Source: Clostridia bacterium (lineage in GTDB: Bacteria; Bacillota; DULZ01). Taken from it: a stretch of DNA of 39,250 nucleotides. The stretch is taken from the NCBI GenBank assembly GCA_012840125.1, contig DULZ01000028.1, positions 1 through 39,250 of the forward strand, read 5' to 3'. Below the pieces are notes generated by a model. The model ran no database searches and was not told where the DNA came from. It saw nothing but the letters and a program-made list of their open reading frames with translations. Positions 8,184 to 19,638 of this stretch are shown piece by piece. Position numbers and translations under genes: made by a program. Position 1 is the first letter of the stretch. Every line of letters begins with the position of its first letter.

Positions 8184-9995
8184 TTAACTCCGGCCAAACC
8201 GCCTTAAGAGTTCTTTCATTGAAAGGCAAATGATGACCGGCCTGCCATGGGGGCACGTAAAAGGCCGGTTTAGTCGAGCCAGCTTATCCAGCAAGGCCTG
8301 CTGCTCGACCTGGGATAAGCGTTGCTTTGCTTTCACCGCCTTTTTACAGGCAAGCATTTTGATTACCGGCTCCCTGGCATCTTGTGTCTTATGGCCAGGC
8401 TGCTTCTCTGTATGGATGATTTCCCATATCAATTCGGCAATTTCCTCGCCGGTAAAACCCAACGGAACTGCTCTGATTAAAAAGGTATTCTTGCCAAAAT
8501 GTTCTATGATTATTCCCATATCCCTCAGGAGCACCATGCGATTAATCAACAGCTCCTTGTCCACGGGGTTTAACTCCAGTGTGACCGGTACAGCTAATCC
8601 CTGGGCCTCGCAGGCAGAGGTACCCATCTTATCCCATAAAGCCTCATACTCAATGCGTTCATGGGCGGCGTGCTGGTCAACAATGTACAGGCCTTCAGCT
8701 CCTTGGGCCAGAATAAAAGAATCATGCAATTGACCGATAGCCACCAGTTCCGGAAAAGGTTCCTGCTCGACACGACCGGCCGGTGCCGGCGCTGCAACCG
8801 GGTCTACCGTGCCTTGCGGCACTTCGCTATGTTCCCTGGCACCTAATGGCCCCCGTAGAGAACCCGCCGGTGTCTCAGCCGTATGTTCTATCTGATAATC
8901 TTTAAGCTGCGTTTGTAAATAGGTATCAACTGCCTCCTTCACACGCTCAATACGCTTCGTCACTTCCTGGACAGGAGCACCTGAGCCGGTGACTAAGGGA
9001 ATATGGTTCGTTTCCTGAAGGGCCCGGTGTACAGCCCCGGTCAGTGCTTGAGAGATCCTATCGGGATCGGCGAATTTAATCTCCAGCTTGGCCGGGTGGA
9101 CGTTAACGTCCACCTCTTCCGGATCGACCCGCAAGGAGATGACCGCCACCGGATAGCGTCCATTTGGCAGTAACCCGCGATAAACTCGCTCCACAGCCCC
9201 CTGCAGCAAGGGACTTCGCACCGCCCTGCCATTGACAATGAAAAACTGCTGGTCCCTGTTACTGCGGGAAAAGAAGCCCTTTCCGGCATAACCTGTAATT
9301 TCGATAACCTCGTTTTTCCAATTCACCGGCACCAGGTTTTCCACAAACTCTAAGCCAAATAAATCAACCAGTGCATTCTGGAGCACCCCGGAACCGCCGG
9401 TGGCTAACACCTGCTGGCCGTTATGCCATAATTGAAAACCCACTGCCGGGTGAGCGACGGCCAGTTTCTGGACCGCCGCGATAGCATGAAATGCTTCCGT
9501 CGCCGGTCTTTTTAGATATTTCTTCCGGGCAGGAGTATTAAAGAACAGGTCTTCCACGATGACCTCTGTCCCCGCCGGGCATCCTGCCGGGGTAATGCCG
9601 GCTAGTTTGCCTCCTTCCAAGCGAATGACGGTGCCTTCCAAATCCTCTCTCTGCCTGGACATGAGGGTAACCCGGCTCACGGCGGCAATACTCGGCAATG
9701 CCTCCCCTCTAAAACCCAGGGTCCGGATGCGCAGCAAATCACCGGCATGCTTGATTTTGCTGGTGCCATGACGGGAAAAGGCTAACTGGCAATCTTCCCT
9801 GCTCATGCCGCTGCCGTCGTCCCTCACCTGAATCTTCTTGATCCCGCCTTCTTCGATGCTGATCCTGATCCTGGTGCTGCCGGCGTCAATGGCATTTTCC
9901 ACCAGCTCTTTTACTACCGATGCCGGCCGCTCGATCACTTCTCCAGCTGCGATTTTGTTCGCCGTATCCTCATCAAGAATCCGGATCCTGGTCAT
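8184..9995 (-). CDS. mutL: MutL, mismatch repair endonuclease/ATPase
   Basis: 603 residues from the ATG at 9995, which follows a strong AGGAGG; an in-frame extension to 10070 lies inside mutS and lacks an SD. The N-terminal GHKL ATPase shows ENAIDAGSTRI, DDGSGM, RHGTSKI and TLGFRGEALPSI. The C-terminal dimerisation domain has the endonuclease metal motif DQHAAHERIEYE plus ACKKAVKAKQ and CPHGRPV, so this is a nicking MutL, expected for a MutH-less bacterium. A variable linker (about 330-420) separates the halves. The start codon lies 23 bp inside the end of mutS, so translation is probably coupled. Confidence 0.96.
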   Translation of the reverse strand: MTRIRILDEDTANKIAAGEVIERPASVVKELVENAIDAGSTRIRISIEEGGIKKIQVRDDGSGMSREDCQLAFSRHGTSKIKHAGDLLRIRTLGFRGEALPSIAAVSRVTLMSRQREDLEGTVIRLEGGKLAGITPAGCPAGTEVIVEDLFFNTPARKKYLKRPATEAFHAIAAVQKLAVAHPAVGFQLWHNGQQVLATGGSGVLQNALVDLFGLEFVENLVPVNWKNEVIEITGYAGKGFFSRSNRDQQFFIVNGRAVRSPLLQGAVERVYRGLLPNGRYPVAVISLRVDPEEVDVNVHPAKLEIKFADPDRISQALTGAVHRALQETNHIPLVTGSGAPVQEVTKRIERVKEAVDTYLQTQLKDYQIEHTAETPAGSLRGPLGAREHSEVPQGTVDPVAAPAPAGRVEQEPFPELVAIGQLHDSFILAQGAEGLYIVDQHAAHERIEYEALWDKMGTSACEAQGLAVPVTLELNPVDKELLINRMVLLRDMGIIIEHFGKNTFLIRAVPLGFTGEEIAELIWEIIHTEKQPGHKTQDAREPVIKMLACKKAVKAKQRLSQVEQQALLDKLARLNRPFTCPHGRPVIICLSMKELLRRFGRS

Positions 9996-12627
9996 GGTTT
10001 CCTCCTGACAGCTTCCCCAACAGTTCTCCTGCTTCCCTGGCAAAGCTTGATAATAGGTGCCAGGCTTCAATCGGGCTGGTCCCGTCTAGATCCAGCTTGC
10101 AGAGCCGTCCCAAAAAGTGTTGCATTTCCGGTAGGCCGGGCAAGTGAGAAGAACCTGCTGCACCGGCTTTTTGAGCTGCCGCAGCAGCGACTTCCCGGAC
10201 CGTTTGTCTAACATCCTGTTTTCTTTCTTCCAGGGCCGCCAATAGGTTATTGGCCCTGTCGAGCACTTCCTTGGGCACGCCGGCCAGTTCCGCCACATGA
10301 ATCCCGTAACTGCGGTCAGCGGCCCCCGGGATCACCTTGCGGAGGAAAGTAATCTTATTTCCTTCCTCCTTAACCGCCATGCTAAAATTACGGGCGGCGG
10401 GAAACTCTTCCTGTAAGAGAGTCAATTCATGATAATGGGTAGCAAACAGCGTGCGGGCCTTCACACGGGTCAACAGGTACTCGCTGACGGCCCAGGCAAT
10501 GCTGATCCCGTCAAAAGTGCTGGTTCCACGTCCCACTTCGTCTAGAATCACCAAGCTCCGCTCGGTGGCATGGTTAAGAATATTGGCTACTTCATTCATT
10601 TCCACCATAAAAGTGCTCCGGCCGGTGCTCAAGTCATCGGAAGCTCCAACCCTGGCAAAAATGCGATCGGCAATACCCACTACCGCTTTACGGGCCGGCA
10701 CAAAGCTGCCAATTTGGGCCATGACCGTAATCAGCGCCGCCATTCTGATATAGGTAGATTTGCCGGCCATATTGGGTCCCGTAATAATATTCAGTATCGA
10801 AGCAGGGGGTTCCAAGTGACAATCATTAGCCACAAACCTACCGGCACTCAGTTTTTCCACCACCGGGTGCCGGGCTTCGATGAGCTCCAATTTGGAACTG
10901 TCAACCAGTTCCGGTTTGCAATAATTGTTTGCAATCGCCACTAAGGCCAAACTCAATAAGACATCCAATTCCGCCACTATGTTGGCGGATGTCTGCAGGC
11001 GACCGGCGTTTTTTTCGACCTGAGCCCTTAATTCATTAAAGATCTCATATTCCAACTTGTTGAGTTTTTCCTCAGCCCCCAGGATCAAGTTTTCCATTTC
11101 TTTTAACTCGGCGGTGATAAAACGTTCCGCATTGGCCAGGGTTTGCTTGCGGTGATAATCCTGGGGAACCATATGTAAATTGGGTTTCGTGACCTCCAAG
11201 TAATAACCGAAAACCTTGTTGAACCCCACTTTCAACGAACGAATACCCGTTCGTTCACGCTCCTTGGCCTCTAATTCAGCAATCCACTGCTTGCCATGTC
11301 GTGCCGCTTCCCGTAACCGGTCTACTTCCTGGTTAAAACCGTCTTTGATAATGTTGCCTTCCCTGACACCGGCCGGTGGGTCATCAGCAATACCGTTGTC
11401 CAGCAGGGTAAAAAGGTCTTCCAAAAGGTCGAGATCGTTGATTAAGAGCCTCAAATAAGCACTGTGTACCCAGTCGATCAAACCTGCAATCTGGGGCAAA
11501 CGGGCAATGGATTGCTTCAAAGCCAGGAGATCCCGTGCATTGGCGGACCCATAAGCCACCCGGCCTACCAACCTTTCTAAATCATAAATGCCCTTAATAG
11601 CTTTGCGCAAACTTTCCCGCAGCAAAGCATTTTCCACCAATTCTTCCACTGCATCCAATCTTTGTTGAATAAGGTTCTTGTCCAGCAGGGGTGTCTCCAG
11701 CCAGTGTTTCAGCTTGCGCGCTCCCATGGCTGTCACTGTCTCATCCAGGACACCCAGCAAGGAGGCTCGGACGGATTTGGTCTGCATGTTTTCGGTCAAT
11801 TCCAGGTTCCGGCGGGTGGCAGCATCAATCAACATGTAATTCTTCGGCTTGTAAACTTTTAGTTCGGTTAAGTGGCCCAGTTTTTGCTTTTGGGTTTCTT
11901 GCAGGAAATCTAAAACGTAATATGCCGCTTGGCAAGCCAAAGGCCATTTATAAAGCTGCGCCGCCAGGTCTTCCCCAACCCGCAGTTCTGTCTCTAAAAC
12001 TTCCAACACCTGCCCAAGGCTCTTTTGGAGCATTGGCCGCCAATTGATGTAGCACTTCACTTGTTTCAGGATCTCAGGCACGCAGCCATCGTCTTTCAGG
12101 GTATCGGGCACAATCAATTCCGCCGGTTTGAGGCGAATTAGCTCATCCAGGACGGATACTTCCCGGTGTCCACACTGGGTCACGCAAAACTCACCGGTGG
12201 AAATATCTATGTAAGCCAAGCCCCAACTACCATGCTCACTGACCAAAGCACCCAAATAATTGTTGGCTTTATCCAGCAGCACTTTTTCATCCATGACGGT
12301 ACCGGGGGTGATGACCCGGATCACTTCCCGGCGCACTATTCCTTTCGCCACAGCCGGATCTTCCACTTGTTCGCAGATGGCCACTTTATAGCCATGGGCC
12401 AGCAGTTTAGCTACGTAACCCTCATAGGCATGATAAGGAATGCCGCACATGGGGACTTTCTCTATACCGCCGTCGCGGGCGGTAAGGGCAATCTCCAGAA
12501 TGGCCGATGCCGTGAGGGCATCTTCAAAGAACATCTCATAGAAGTCGCCCAGCCGGAAAAACAGGATGGCGTCTTGATACTGGGATTTTATGTGAAGATA
12601 TTGCTGAATCATGGGTGTATAGCCCAC
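9973..12627 (-). CDS. mutS: MutS, DNA mismatch recognition protein
   Basis: 884 residues. The mismatch-binding N-terminal domain starts with GYTPMIQQYLHIKSQY and has FFRLGDFYEMFFEDA, containing the F-x-E mismatch wedge. The ABC-type ATPase has Walker A GPNMAGKST near residue 610, then STFMVEMNE, LDEVGRGTSTFDG and the ATHYHEL switch. GTG 12627 is chosen as start: GGGAGGGAG sits just upstream, and the in-frame ATG at 12657 lies inside the promoter -10, so it would not be in the transcript. It heads the mutS-mutL-miaA-hfq operon. Confidence 0.95.
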   Translation of the reverse strand: MGYTPMIQQYLHIKSQYQDAILFFRLGDFYEMFFEDALTASAILEIALTARDGGIEKVPMCGIPYHAYEGYVAKLLAHGYKVAICEQVEDPAVAKGIVRREVIRVITPGTVMDEKVLLDKANNYLGALVSEHGSWGLAYIDISTGEFCVTQCGHREVSVLDELIRLKPAELIVPDTLKDDGCVPEILKQVKCYINWRPMLQKSLGQVLEVLETELRVGEDLAAQLYKWPLACQAAYYVLDFLQETQKQKLGHLTELKVYKPKNYMLIDAATRRNLELTENMQTKSVRASLLGVLDETVTAMGARKLKHWLETPLLDKNLIQQRLDAVEELVENALLRESLRKAIKGIYDLERLVGRVAYGSANARDLLALKQSIARLPQIAGLIDWVHSAYLRLLINDLDLLEDLFTLLDNGIADDPPAGVREGNIIKDGFNQEVDRLREAARHGKQWIAELEAKERERTGIRSLKVGFNKVFGYYLEVTKPNLHMVPQDYHRKQTLANAERFITAELKEMENLILGAEEKLNKLEYEIFNELRAQVEKNAGRLQTSANIVAELDVLLSLALVAIANNYCKPELVDSSKLELIEARHPVVEKLSAGRFVANDCHLEPPASILNIITGPNMAGKSTYIRMAALITVMAQIGSFVPARKAVVGIADRIFARVGASDDLSTGRSTFMVEMNEVANILNHATERSLVILDEVGRGTSTFDGISIAWAVSEYLLTRVKARTLFATHYHELTLLQEEFPAARNFSMAVKEEGNKITFLRKVIPGAADRSYGIHVAELAGVPKEVLDRANNLLAALEERKQDVRQTVREVAAAAAQKAGAAGSSHLPGLPEMQHFLGRLCKLDLDGTSPIEAWHLLSSFAREAGELLGKLSGGNHDQDPDS

Positions 12628-12655
12628 CGGTCTCCCTCCCTGTCCACTATCTCCC

Positions 12656-12664
12656 ATTATAGCA
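12656..12664 (-). promoter_or_regulatory. Extended -10 promoter of the mutS operon
   Basis: The minus strand reads TGCTATAAT, an extended -10 with a perfect hexamer (12656-12661). A matching -35 is poor (TTTAGC at 17 bp). It lies between the miaB terminator and the GTG start of mutS. Confidence 0.65.
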
Positions 12665-12680
12665 CAATCCGGCTTAAGGC

Positions 12681-12711
12681 TAAAAGAAACCCGTTACGGG
12701 TCGTAACGGGT
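12681..12711 (-). terminator. miaB terminator
   Basis: On the minus strand ACCCGTTACG (12702-12711) pairs perfectly with CGTAACGGGT (12689-12698) across a 3-nt loop and is followed by TTCTTTT. It begins at the miaB stop codon. Confidence 0.85.
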
Positions 12712-14039
12712 CAAACTACCTCACCTATTAAGAAAAAGGTGGGAGCTTCGCAAATTTTCACTTGTACCAGTTGGCCGATTAACTCTTCGCCGCCTGGAAA
12801 AACGACTATTTTATTGCCCCTGGTTCTACCGGTTAAGCGCTCCGCATTTGTTTTGCTGACACCTTCCACCAGGACTTCCTGCACGGTATGGAGTAACGCC
12901 TGGTTTTGTTCCAGGCTGATCCGGTTCTGCAGTTCCAATAAGCGCTGGAACCGTTCTTTCTTAACTTCTTCATCCACTTGTTCCCACTTGGCGGCGGGGG
13001 TACCAGTTCTGGGCGAATACAAGAAAGTAAAAGCGTTGTCAAATCTGGCCCGGGCCACCAGGTCTAAAGTATCCTCAAAATCCTCATCCGTTTCCCCCGG
13101 AAATCCGACAATAATGTCGGTGGTGATGGTGGCTCCCGGTATGGCTTCCCGGATTTTCCTGACCAAATCCAAGTAGTATTCCCTGGTGTAACCGCGGTTC
13201 ATCTTCTTGAGCACCTGGTTGCTGCCCGCCTGCACCGGCAGGTGGAAATGCTCACAGACTTTCTTTGAATTCTTAATCGTTTCAATCAGCTTATCTGTGA
13301 AATCCCTGGGATGAGAAGTGGTATAGCGAATCCTGGCCAGGCCCTCCACGTCTTCCAGGGACTGCAGCAGGTCGGCAAAATCAAAATCCATATCCAAGTC
13401 TTTTCCGTAAGAGTTCACATTCTGCCCGAGCAACATGACCTCTTTGAATCCCTGTTGAGCCATGGCCCGAACTTCCTCTTGAATAGCTTGCGGGTCCCGG
13501 CTCCGTTCCCTGCCCCGCACATAAGGCACAATACAGTAGGAGCAGAAATTGTTGCAGCCGTACATGATGGTCACGTAGCCCTTCAGGTTATTCCATCTTC
13601 GCATGGGCAGGGTCTCCACGATGTCCTGTTCTTTATCCCAAACCTCAGTGACGGTCCCCTGGCCGGCCTGGGCCATGGACAATAATTCCGGCAGCCGGTG
13701 GACGTTGTGGGTGCCGAACACCAAATCCACATGGGGTACCTTCCGGCGCAGCTTCTCAGCCATGCCGGGCTGCTGTGCCATGCAACCGCAGACGCCGATC
13801 ACCAGGTCCGGATTGCTTTCTTTGAGATGCTTGAGCTCGCCTAGCAACCCAATAACTTTGTTTTCCGCTCTTTCCCTGACACAACAAGTATTGATCAACA
13901 CTACATCAGCTTTTTCCGCTTCATCGGTCCATTGATAACCCAGTTGCTCCAAAATGCCGCTCAGTACTTCCGTGTCATGTTCATTCATCTGGCAGCCGTA
14001 GGTGATAATATGATAGTTGCGAATCTGCTCCATTCCCAC
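12711..14039 (-). CDS. miaB: MiaB, tRNA-2-methylthio-N6-dimethylallyladenosine synthase
   Basis: A 442-residue radical-SAM methylthiotransferase that adds a methylthio group to C2 of i6A37, completing the modification started by MiaA. The N-terminal UPF0004 domain supplies cluster cysteines in ITYGCQMNEHD (C16), INTCCV and VCGCMA. The radical-SAM motif is CNNFCSYC (C162, C166, C169). A TRAM domain lies at the C terminus (VEGVSKTNAERLTGR). The GTG at 14039 and the ATG at 14033 are both compatible with the GAGGAG upstream. A TATAAT on the minus strand at 14071-14076 may be its -10. It has its own terminator and is not joined to mutS. Confidence 0.95.
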   Translation of the reverse strand: MGMEQIRNYHIITYGCQMNEHDTEVLSGILEQLGYQWTDEAEKADVVLINTCCVRERAENKVIGLLGELKHLKESNPDLVIGVCGCMAQQPGMAEKLRRKVPHVDLVFGTHNVHRLPELLSMAQAGQGTVTEVWDKEQDIVETLPMRRWNNLKGYVTIMYGCNNFCSYCIVPYVRGRERSRDPQAIQEEVRAMAQQGFKEVMLLGQNVNSYGKDLDMDFDFADLLQSLEDVEGLARIRYTTSHPRDFTDKLIETIKNSKKVCEHFHLPVQAGSNQVLKKMNRGYTREYYLDLVRKIREAIPGATITTDIIVGFPGETDEDFEDTLDLVARARFDNAFTFLYSPRTGTPAAKWEQVDEEVKKERFQRLLELQNRISLEQNQALLHTVQEVLVEGVSKTNAERLTGRTRGNKIVVFPGGEELIGQLVQVKICEAPTFFLIGEVV

Positions 14040-14105
14040 TCTCTCCTCACGATGCAGTTTGCCGCTTTTAATTATAGCTTGGCCAATGTCTACTTCCTTA
14101 TCCTC

Positions 14106-14147
14106 AAAAAAACTGGAGTGCTAAACGCTTCGCCGGTTTGCACTCCA
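14106..14147 (-). terminator. Terminator of the Nudix-like gene
   Basis: On the minus strand TGGAGTGC (14140-14147) pairs with GCACTCCA (14114-14121), with further A/T pairs in the loop, followed by a run of seven T residues (plus-strand A7 at 14106-14112). Confidence 0.8.
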
Positions 14148-14168
14148 ATTCAGTCATCTTCAAGTATT

Positions 14169-14600
14169 TTAAGCTAATTTTTCTACCGATGTCAACTTTT
14201 TCAGGCGCTGGTAAGATACCCTGACCAGCGATTTGTCTTGACTATAAGTTATTTTATCAATGGCTTCTGCCACAGGGTAGAAACCTCCATCGGTAAAGCC
14301 CAACTCTTCATTAATCCGGTGGTGCTCGCTTTTGGCCTCCATAATGAACCAGGTGATTTTATTGCACACAGGTTGCTTGCGGGAATAGGAATAGAATTCG
14401 TATTGGGTTTCTCCTGCGGGACCTATGATCTCAGCCTCTACGCCGGCTTCTTCCCGTACACGGTTAATCGCTACTTCATTAGCACGTTGACCGGCCCGGA
14501 TGACCCCCTTCGGTAGCACCCATTCTTTCTTGTCGTTCTGAAGGATCAGTACTTTGTCTTCGAAAAACACTACTCCTCCTGCACAATTTCTGCAAAGCAT
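14169..14600 (-). CDS. Nudix-like hydrolase with a degenerate Nudix box
   Basis: A 143-residue Nudix-fold protein. The 23-residue Nudix box runs from GVIRAGQ to EEAGV. The terminal EE-x-G is kept, but the earlier conserved Glu is Gln and the Arg-Glu pair is Asn-Arg. It begins MLCRNCAGGVVF, with a CxxC at the very N terminus, and WVLPKGVIR precedes the box. Members usually hydrolyse nucleoside diphosphate derivatives; loss of box residues makes activity or substrate uncertain. The ATG at 14600 follows a GGGGGTG. The gene stands alone between the coxE-like gene (100 bp upstream) and its own terminator. Confidence 0.75.
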   Translation of the reverse strand: MLCRNCAGGVVFFEDKVLILQNDKKEWVLPKGVIRAGQRANEVAINRVREEAGVEAEIIGPAGETQYEFYSYSRKQPVCNKITWFIMEAKSEHHRINEELGFTDGGFYPVAEAIDKITYSQDKSLVRVSYQRLKKLTSVEKLA

Positions 14601-14700
14601 TGGACAGCACCCCCTGATTATTCGTTAGGCTTTAGTATAGCTATTCTATAGAGGTGCTGGTTTTCCTTCAACAACATGCCCGGAAATAAGGCGGTTTTCC

Positions 14701-16077
14701 CTAGAAAACATAAGCGGTGACCCGGCGCAATTCCTGAAAATTACTGCACTGGTAAATCCCCTGGCAATAAGGCCGGTATAATGCCAATACGCTGTCTTTC
14801 TCATACCACTGTTCCGACGGGCGGGGATTAAGCCAGTAGATACCGTTGACCTTACTAGCAATCTCTTCCAAGGCGCCTACTTGCGGGTCACGCCAGTTGT
14901 TCTTACCGTCTCCCAGGATAATCAGCTTGGCTTTTGCCGGGACACTGGGCAAATACATGGCCGCAAAATCACTGAAAACACGCCCGTAATCAGTAAAGCC
15001 GGTGGCGGAACAAGGGGCATAGATGCCCAGGAATCTTAACTTTTCCAAAGCCTCTTGCTTCTGCAGCAAGTGGGTTACTTCAGCTATCCGGTCCACAAAA
15101 ATGAAACTCCGGATTTTCTTGTGTTTTGTTTGAAATGCCCAAACTAAAAGCAGCACGAAAAAAGTATACCTGGACATGGAGTTGGAAATATCGCACAGGA
15201 CAACCAATTCCGGCCGGTCCGGTTTGCGGCTTTTTCGTTTCAGCCGCATAGGCACGCCGCCTTGGGTGGCTGCCAACCGCAGCGTCCTTTTCAGGTCAAT
15301 TTTCCCGCGCTGGCTGGGATGCAGTCGATAACCTTTACGGGAGGCTAGTTTCTTACCTAGTTTTTTTACCTGCTGCGCCACTAGATCCAGGGTGGCTTCA
15401 TTCAAGTGATTGAAATCCCTTCGCCGGTAGTTCAGCTCCTGCAATATCCCTTCAATATCCTGTTCCCCTTTTTGTGCAGCGGTTTTCCGGTACAGGTGAT
15501 ATTCCACCGCTAAGGCCAACTGCTCCAAACGCTCCAGCATAAAGTGTTTTTCCGCCTCGTTGAGTCCAAGCCGGTTCTCTAAATCGTGTTTCAGCATGTG
15601 CCAGTCCAACTGGCGCTGGATGTTTTCCCAGTGCACGGTAACCTGGTGCAGCCGGAATTCTTCGTCAGGGATGCTCTCCACAATGCGCTGCGCCATCCCG
15701 CCGATGTCCTGTTCCTCTAATAAAGAGAGCAAAAAATCCCCCCTGGAGCCTCCGATACCGCTTCGTCCAAGGCCCCTGCCGTCACAGCTGCCGGCCTTTA
15801 TTTTCATGGCCATCTCCTCTTTAGCGATGCCGGACCAACCCCGGGTGTTTGGTTGGGTAGGAGGCGGCCCAAAGCAAAGGGCGTAGACTTTTTCAAAAAC
15901 GATCATTTCTTGGGGGCTTTTGGCAAAGATGGAACGCAGCACAGTATGGAAAGTTTGCGGTTCCACCCCAACCAAGGTCAAAGCTTCCAAAGCCGTTATC
16001 AATTGTTCCAGACTGGCGGTAATACCGGCTTTCCGGAGAGAGTAAACGAAATGCAGCAGTTTTTCCACCATGTTCAT
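14701..16077 (-). CDS. VWA-domain protein, CoxE-like
   Basis: A 458-residue protein of the VWA/CoxE family. The N-terminal half is helical and charged; the C-terminal von Willebrand A domain has a full MIDAS: DISNS at about residue 297 (VVLCDISNSMSRYTF), the threonine in SATGFTDYGRVF and the aspartate in LIILGDGKNN. No signal peptide or transmembrane segment is seen. MoxR ATPases pair with VWA proteins in metal-insertion or complex-assembly chaperone systems (CoxD/CoxE for CO dehydrogenase). The start ATG overlaps the moxR-like stop by 4 bp (16074-16077), showing coupled translation. No client enzyme is encoded nearby. Confidence 0.85.
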   Translation of the reverse strand: MNMVEKLLHFVYSLRKAGITASLEQLITALEALTLVGVEPQTFHTVLRSIFAKSPQEMIVFEKVYALCFGPPPTQPNTRGWSGIAKEEMAMKIKAGSCDGRGLGRSGIGGSRGDFLLSLLEEQDIGGMAQRIVESIPDEEFRLHQVTVHWENIQRQLDWHMLKHDLENRLGLNEAEKHFMLERLEQLALAVEYHLYRKTAAQKGEQDIEGILQELNYRRRDFNHLNEATLDLVAQQVKKLGKKLASRKGYRLHPSQRGKIDLKRTLRLAATQGGVPMRLKRKSRKPDRPELVVLCDISNSMSRYTFFVLLLVWAFQTKHKKIRSFIFVDRIAEVTHLLQKQEALEKLRFLGIYAPCSATGFTDYGRVFSDFAAMYLPSVPAKAKLIILGDGKNNWRDPQVGALEEIASKVNGIYWLNPRPSEQWYEKDSVLALYRPYCQGIYQCSNFQELRRVTAYVF

Positions 16078-16949
16078 TTAGCACCCGACAACAAAAGATA
16101 ATCCAATTTGCCGGCAATTTTCTGGAAATCTTCGCGATACTTAACCAGCAACATCATCGTATTGTGCACTAATTCTTTCCCTAAGGAGACCACGTTCAGG
16201 CTGACCAGGGCATGGGCCCAGTCGACGGTTTCGGCGATACTGGGCGGCTTCCTGAGATTCTGCTTCCGGAGCAAATGCACAAAATGGACTACCTCCCGGC
16301 CCAGCCGCTCGTCTATATCCGGTACCTTACGGCGGATAATAGTCAGTTCCGTTTCCGGGGAAGGATAATCCAAGTATAAATGAAAACATCTCCGCCGCAG
16401 CGCTTCGGAAAACTCCCTGGCACTGTTACTGGTAATGATGATGGCAGGAATACTGGTGGCTTTAATCGTCCCATACTCGGGAATTGTTACCTGGTATTCG
16501 GATAAGGTCTCCAATAGGAAGCTTTCAAATTCCTCTTCGCTCTTATCCAATTCATCGATCAATAAGACCGTTTCTTTATCGGCGGTCAAAGCCTTCAACA
16601 GGGGCCGCTCCAGCAGGAATTCCCTGGTATAGAGTACGCTTTTTGCGTCGGACCATTTTAATTCATCCCGTAGATTAGCTTGGATCCACAACAACTGTTT
16701 CTGGTAATCCCATTCATACAAAGCCTTCGACTCGTCTAATCCCTCATAACACTGCAGCCTAATTAATTCTCGCTGGGAAACCTGAGCCAGCGTTTTCGCC
16801 AGTTCCGTTTTGCCAACGCCGGCAGGTCCTTCAACTAACAACGGCCTTTTCATCTGCCAAGCCAAATAGATAACCGTAGCCGCATCGCGATTCAAATAAT
16901 AGCCGGCTTGTTCTAAACGAGAAATAAGGTCGTCAATGGATTTAAACAT
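16074..16949 (-). CDS. MoxR-family AAA+ ATPase
   Basis: 291 residues from ATG 16949 (an in-frame TTG at 16976 overlaps the preceding gene and lacks an SD). Walker A is GPAGVGKT (41-48); Walker B is VLLIDELDKS; the sensor region contains IIITSNSAREFSEALRRRC. This is a single-domain MoxR ATPase, a family that works with VWA partners to remodel or metallate client proteins. It is translationally coupled to the VWA/CoxE-like gene and follows a HAD phosphatase by 19 bp, so guaB-HAD-moxR-coxE-like form one directional cluster. The client is unknown. Confidence 0.9.
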   Translation of the reverse strand: MFKSIDDLISRLEQAGYYLNRDAATVIYLAWQMKRPLLVEGPAGVGKTELAKTLAQVSQRELIRLQCYEGLDESKALYEWDYQKQLLWIQANLRDELKWSDAKSVLYTREFLLERPLLKALTADKETVLLIDELDKSEEEFESFLLETLSEYQVTIPEYGTIKATSIPAIIITSNSAREFSEALRRRCFHLYLDYPSPETELTIIRRKVPDIDERLGREVVHFVHLLRKQNLRKPPSIAETVDWAHALVSLNVVSLGKELVHNTMMLLVKYREDFQKIAGKLDYLLLSGAK

Positions 16950-16968
16950 ACTCTCAACCCTACCCCTA

Positions 16969-17673
16969 TTACTCAAGATGGACCAGAAACGCCAAGCAAT
17001 CTGCCAGTGTCCCCCGGTAATCCGTGATAAAATCCCTACCGGTCCGGTTAATCAGGTAATCTTCCACCAGGAAGGATTTCATGCCTAGCTCGCGGGCTAT
17101 CAAATCCTCATCCACATCGTTGCCGACCATGAGGCAGTCCGCCGGATCGACACCGATAAGCTCGACAATTTCCCGGTAATACTCTATATGGGGTTTACAA
17201 AAGTGCATGATTTCATAGGATGTGATCAAGTCGAAAGCGACATCGGCGATGCCAATCCAGCGCAATCTTTCCCGAATGGCTTGCAAGGGAAAAACAGGAT
17301 TCGTGGCAATAACAACTTTACCCTGACGCTTAGCAGCTTCAACGATTTTCGGCACCAATGGATTGGCAGGACAGATTTCCCGCAGCCGGCAGAACTCAGT
17401 GACATAAAAGCGGTCGAAAACCGGCTTCATTACTTCCGGCAGCAGCCCCGTCAGGGCGAAAAACTTTTCCATGAATACCTGCTCGTTGGTCTTGCCGGGA
17501 TCTTTATCCCCAATCATGCAAAAAGTAGCTTCCAATAAATGCCGTACAAAAGTATCCGGTTCCATGTAGGGCGCGGTAAACATTGACAGCAGTTTCAGGT
17601 ATTCCTGCAGAAACTCGTCGGTATCCACCGGAAGTAATGTACCGTCCAAATCAAAGAGTATTGCTTTAAACAA
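16969..17673 (-). CDS. HAD-superfamily hydrolase
   Basis: 234 residues from a TTG at 17673, which gives MFKAILFDLDGTLLP at the N terminus and has GGGGGAGGAG directly upstream; the longer frame from the GTG at 17691 would contain that SD inside the coding region. HAD motifs: DLDGT (motif I), VIATNP (motif II), the lysine in CKPHIEYY (motif III) and VGNDVDED (motif IV). A helical cap lies at about residues 15-100. Substrate unknown; small phosphorylated metabolites are typical. It lies 18 bp after guaB and 19 bp before the moxR-like gene, so it is probably in their transcript. Confidence 0.85.
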   Translation of the reverse strand: MFKAILFDLDGTLLPVDTDEFLQEYLKLLSMFTAPYMEPDTFVRHLLEATFCMIGDKDPGKTNEQVFMEKFFALTGLLPEVMKPVFDRFYVTEFCRLREICPANPLVPKIVEAAKRQGKVVIATNPVFPLQAIRERLRWIGIADVAFDLITSYEIMHFCKPHIEYYREIVELIGVDPADCLMVGNDVDEDLIARELGMKSFLVEDYLINRTGRDFITDYRGTLADCLAFLVHLE

Positions 17674-17691
17674 ACTCCTCCCCCATCTCAC

Positions 17692-19619
<1,928 letters not shown>

Positions 19620-19638
19620 TATCTCGCCCCCCGAATAC

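Noticed and set aside
10000-10070. N-terminal extension of MutL to 10070
   Set aside because: The extra residues do not resemble MutL and overlap mutS; ATG 9995 has a strong AGGAGG and the canonical N terminus.
11234-11255. Perfect inverted repeat AACGAACG-N6-CGTTCGTT, LexA-box-like
   Set aside because: It is inside the mutS coding region and the half-site spacing differs from the CGAAC-N4-GTTCG form, so it is more likely a codon coincidence (ERERTGIRS).
12166-13176. A 336-codon open frame on the plus strand
   Set aside because: It lies antisense across mutS and miaB, including the terminator between them, and its translation looks like no protein family. It is a shadow of the real minus-strand genes.
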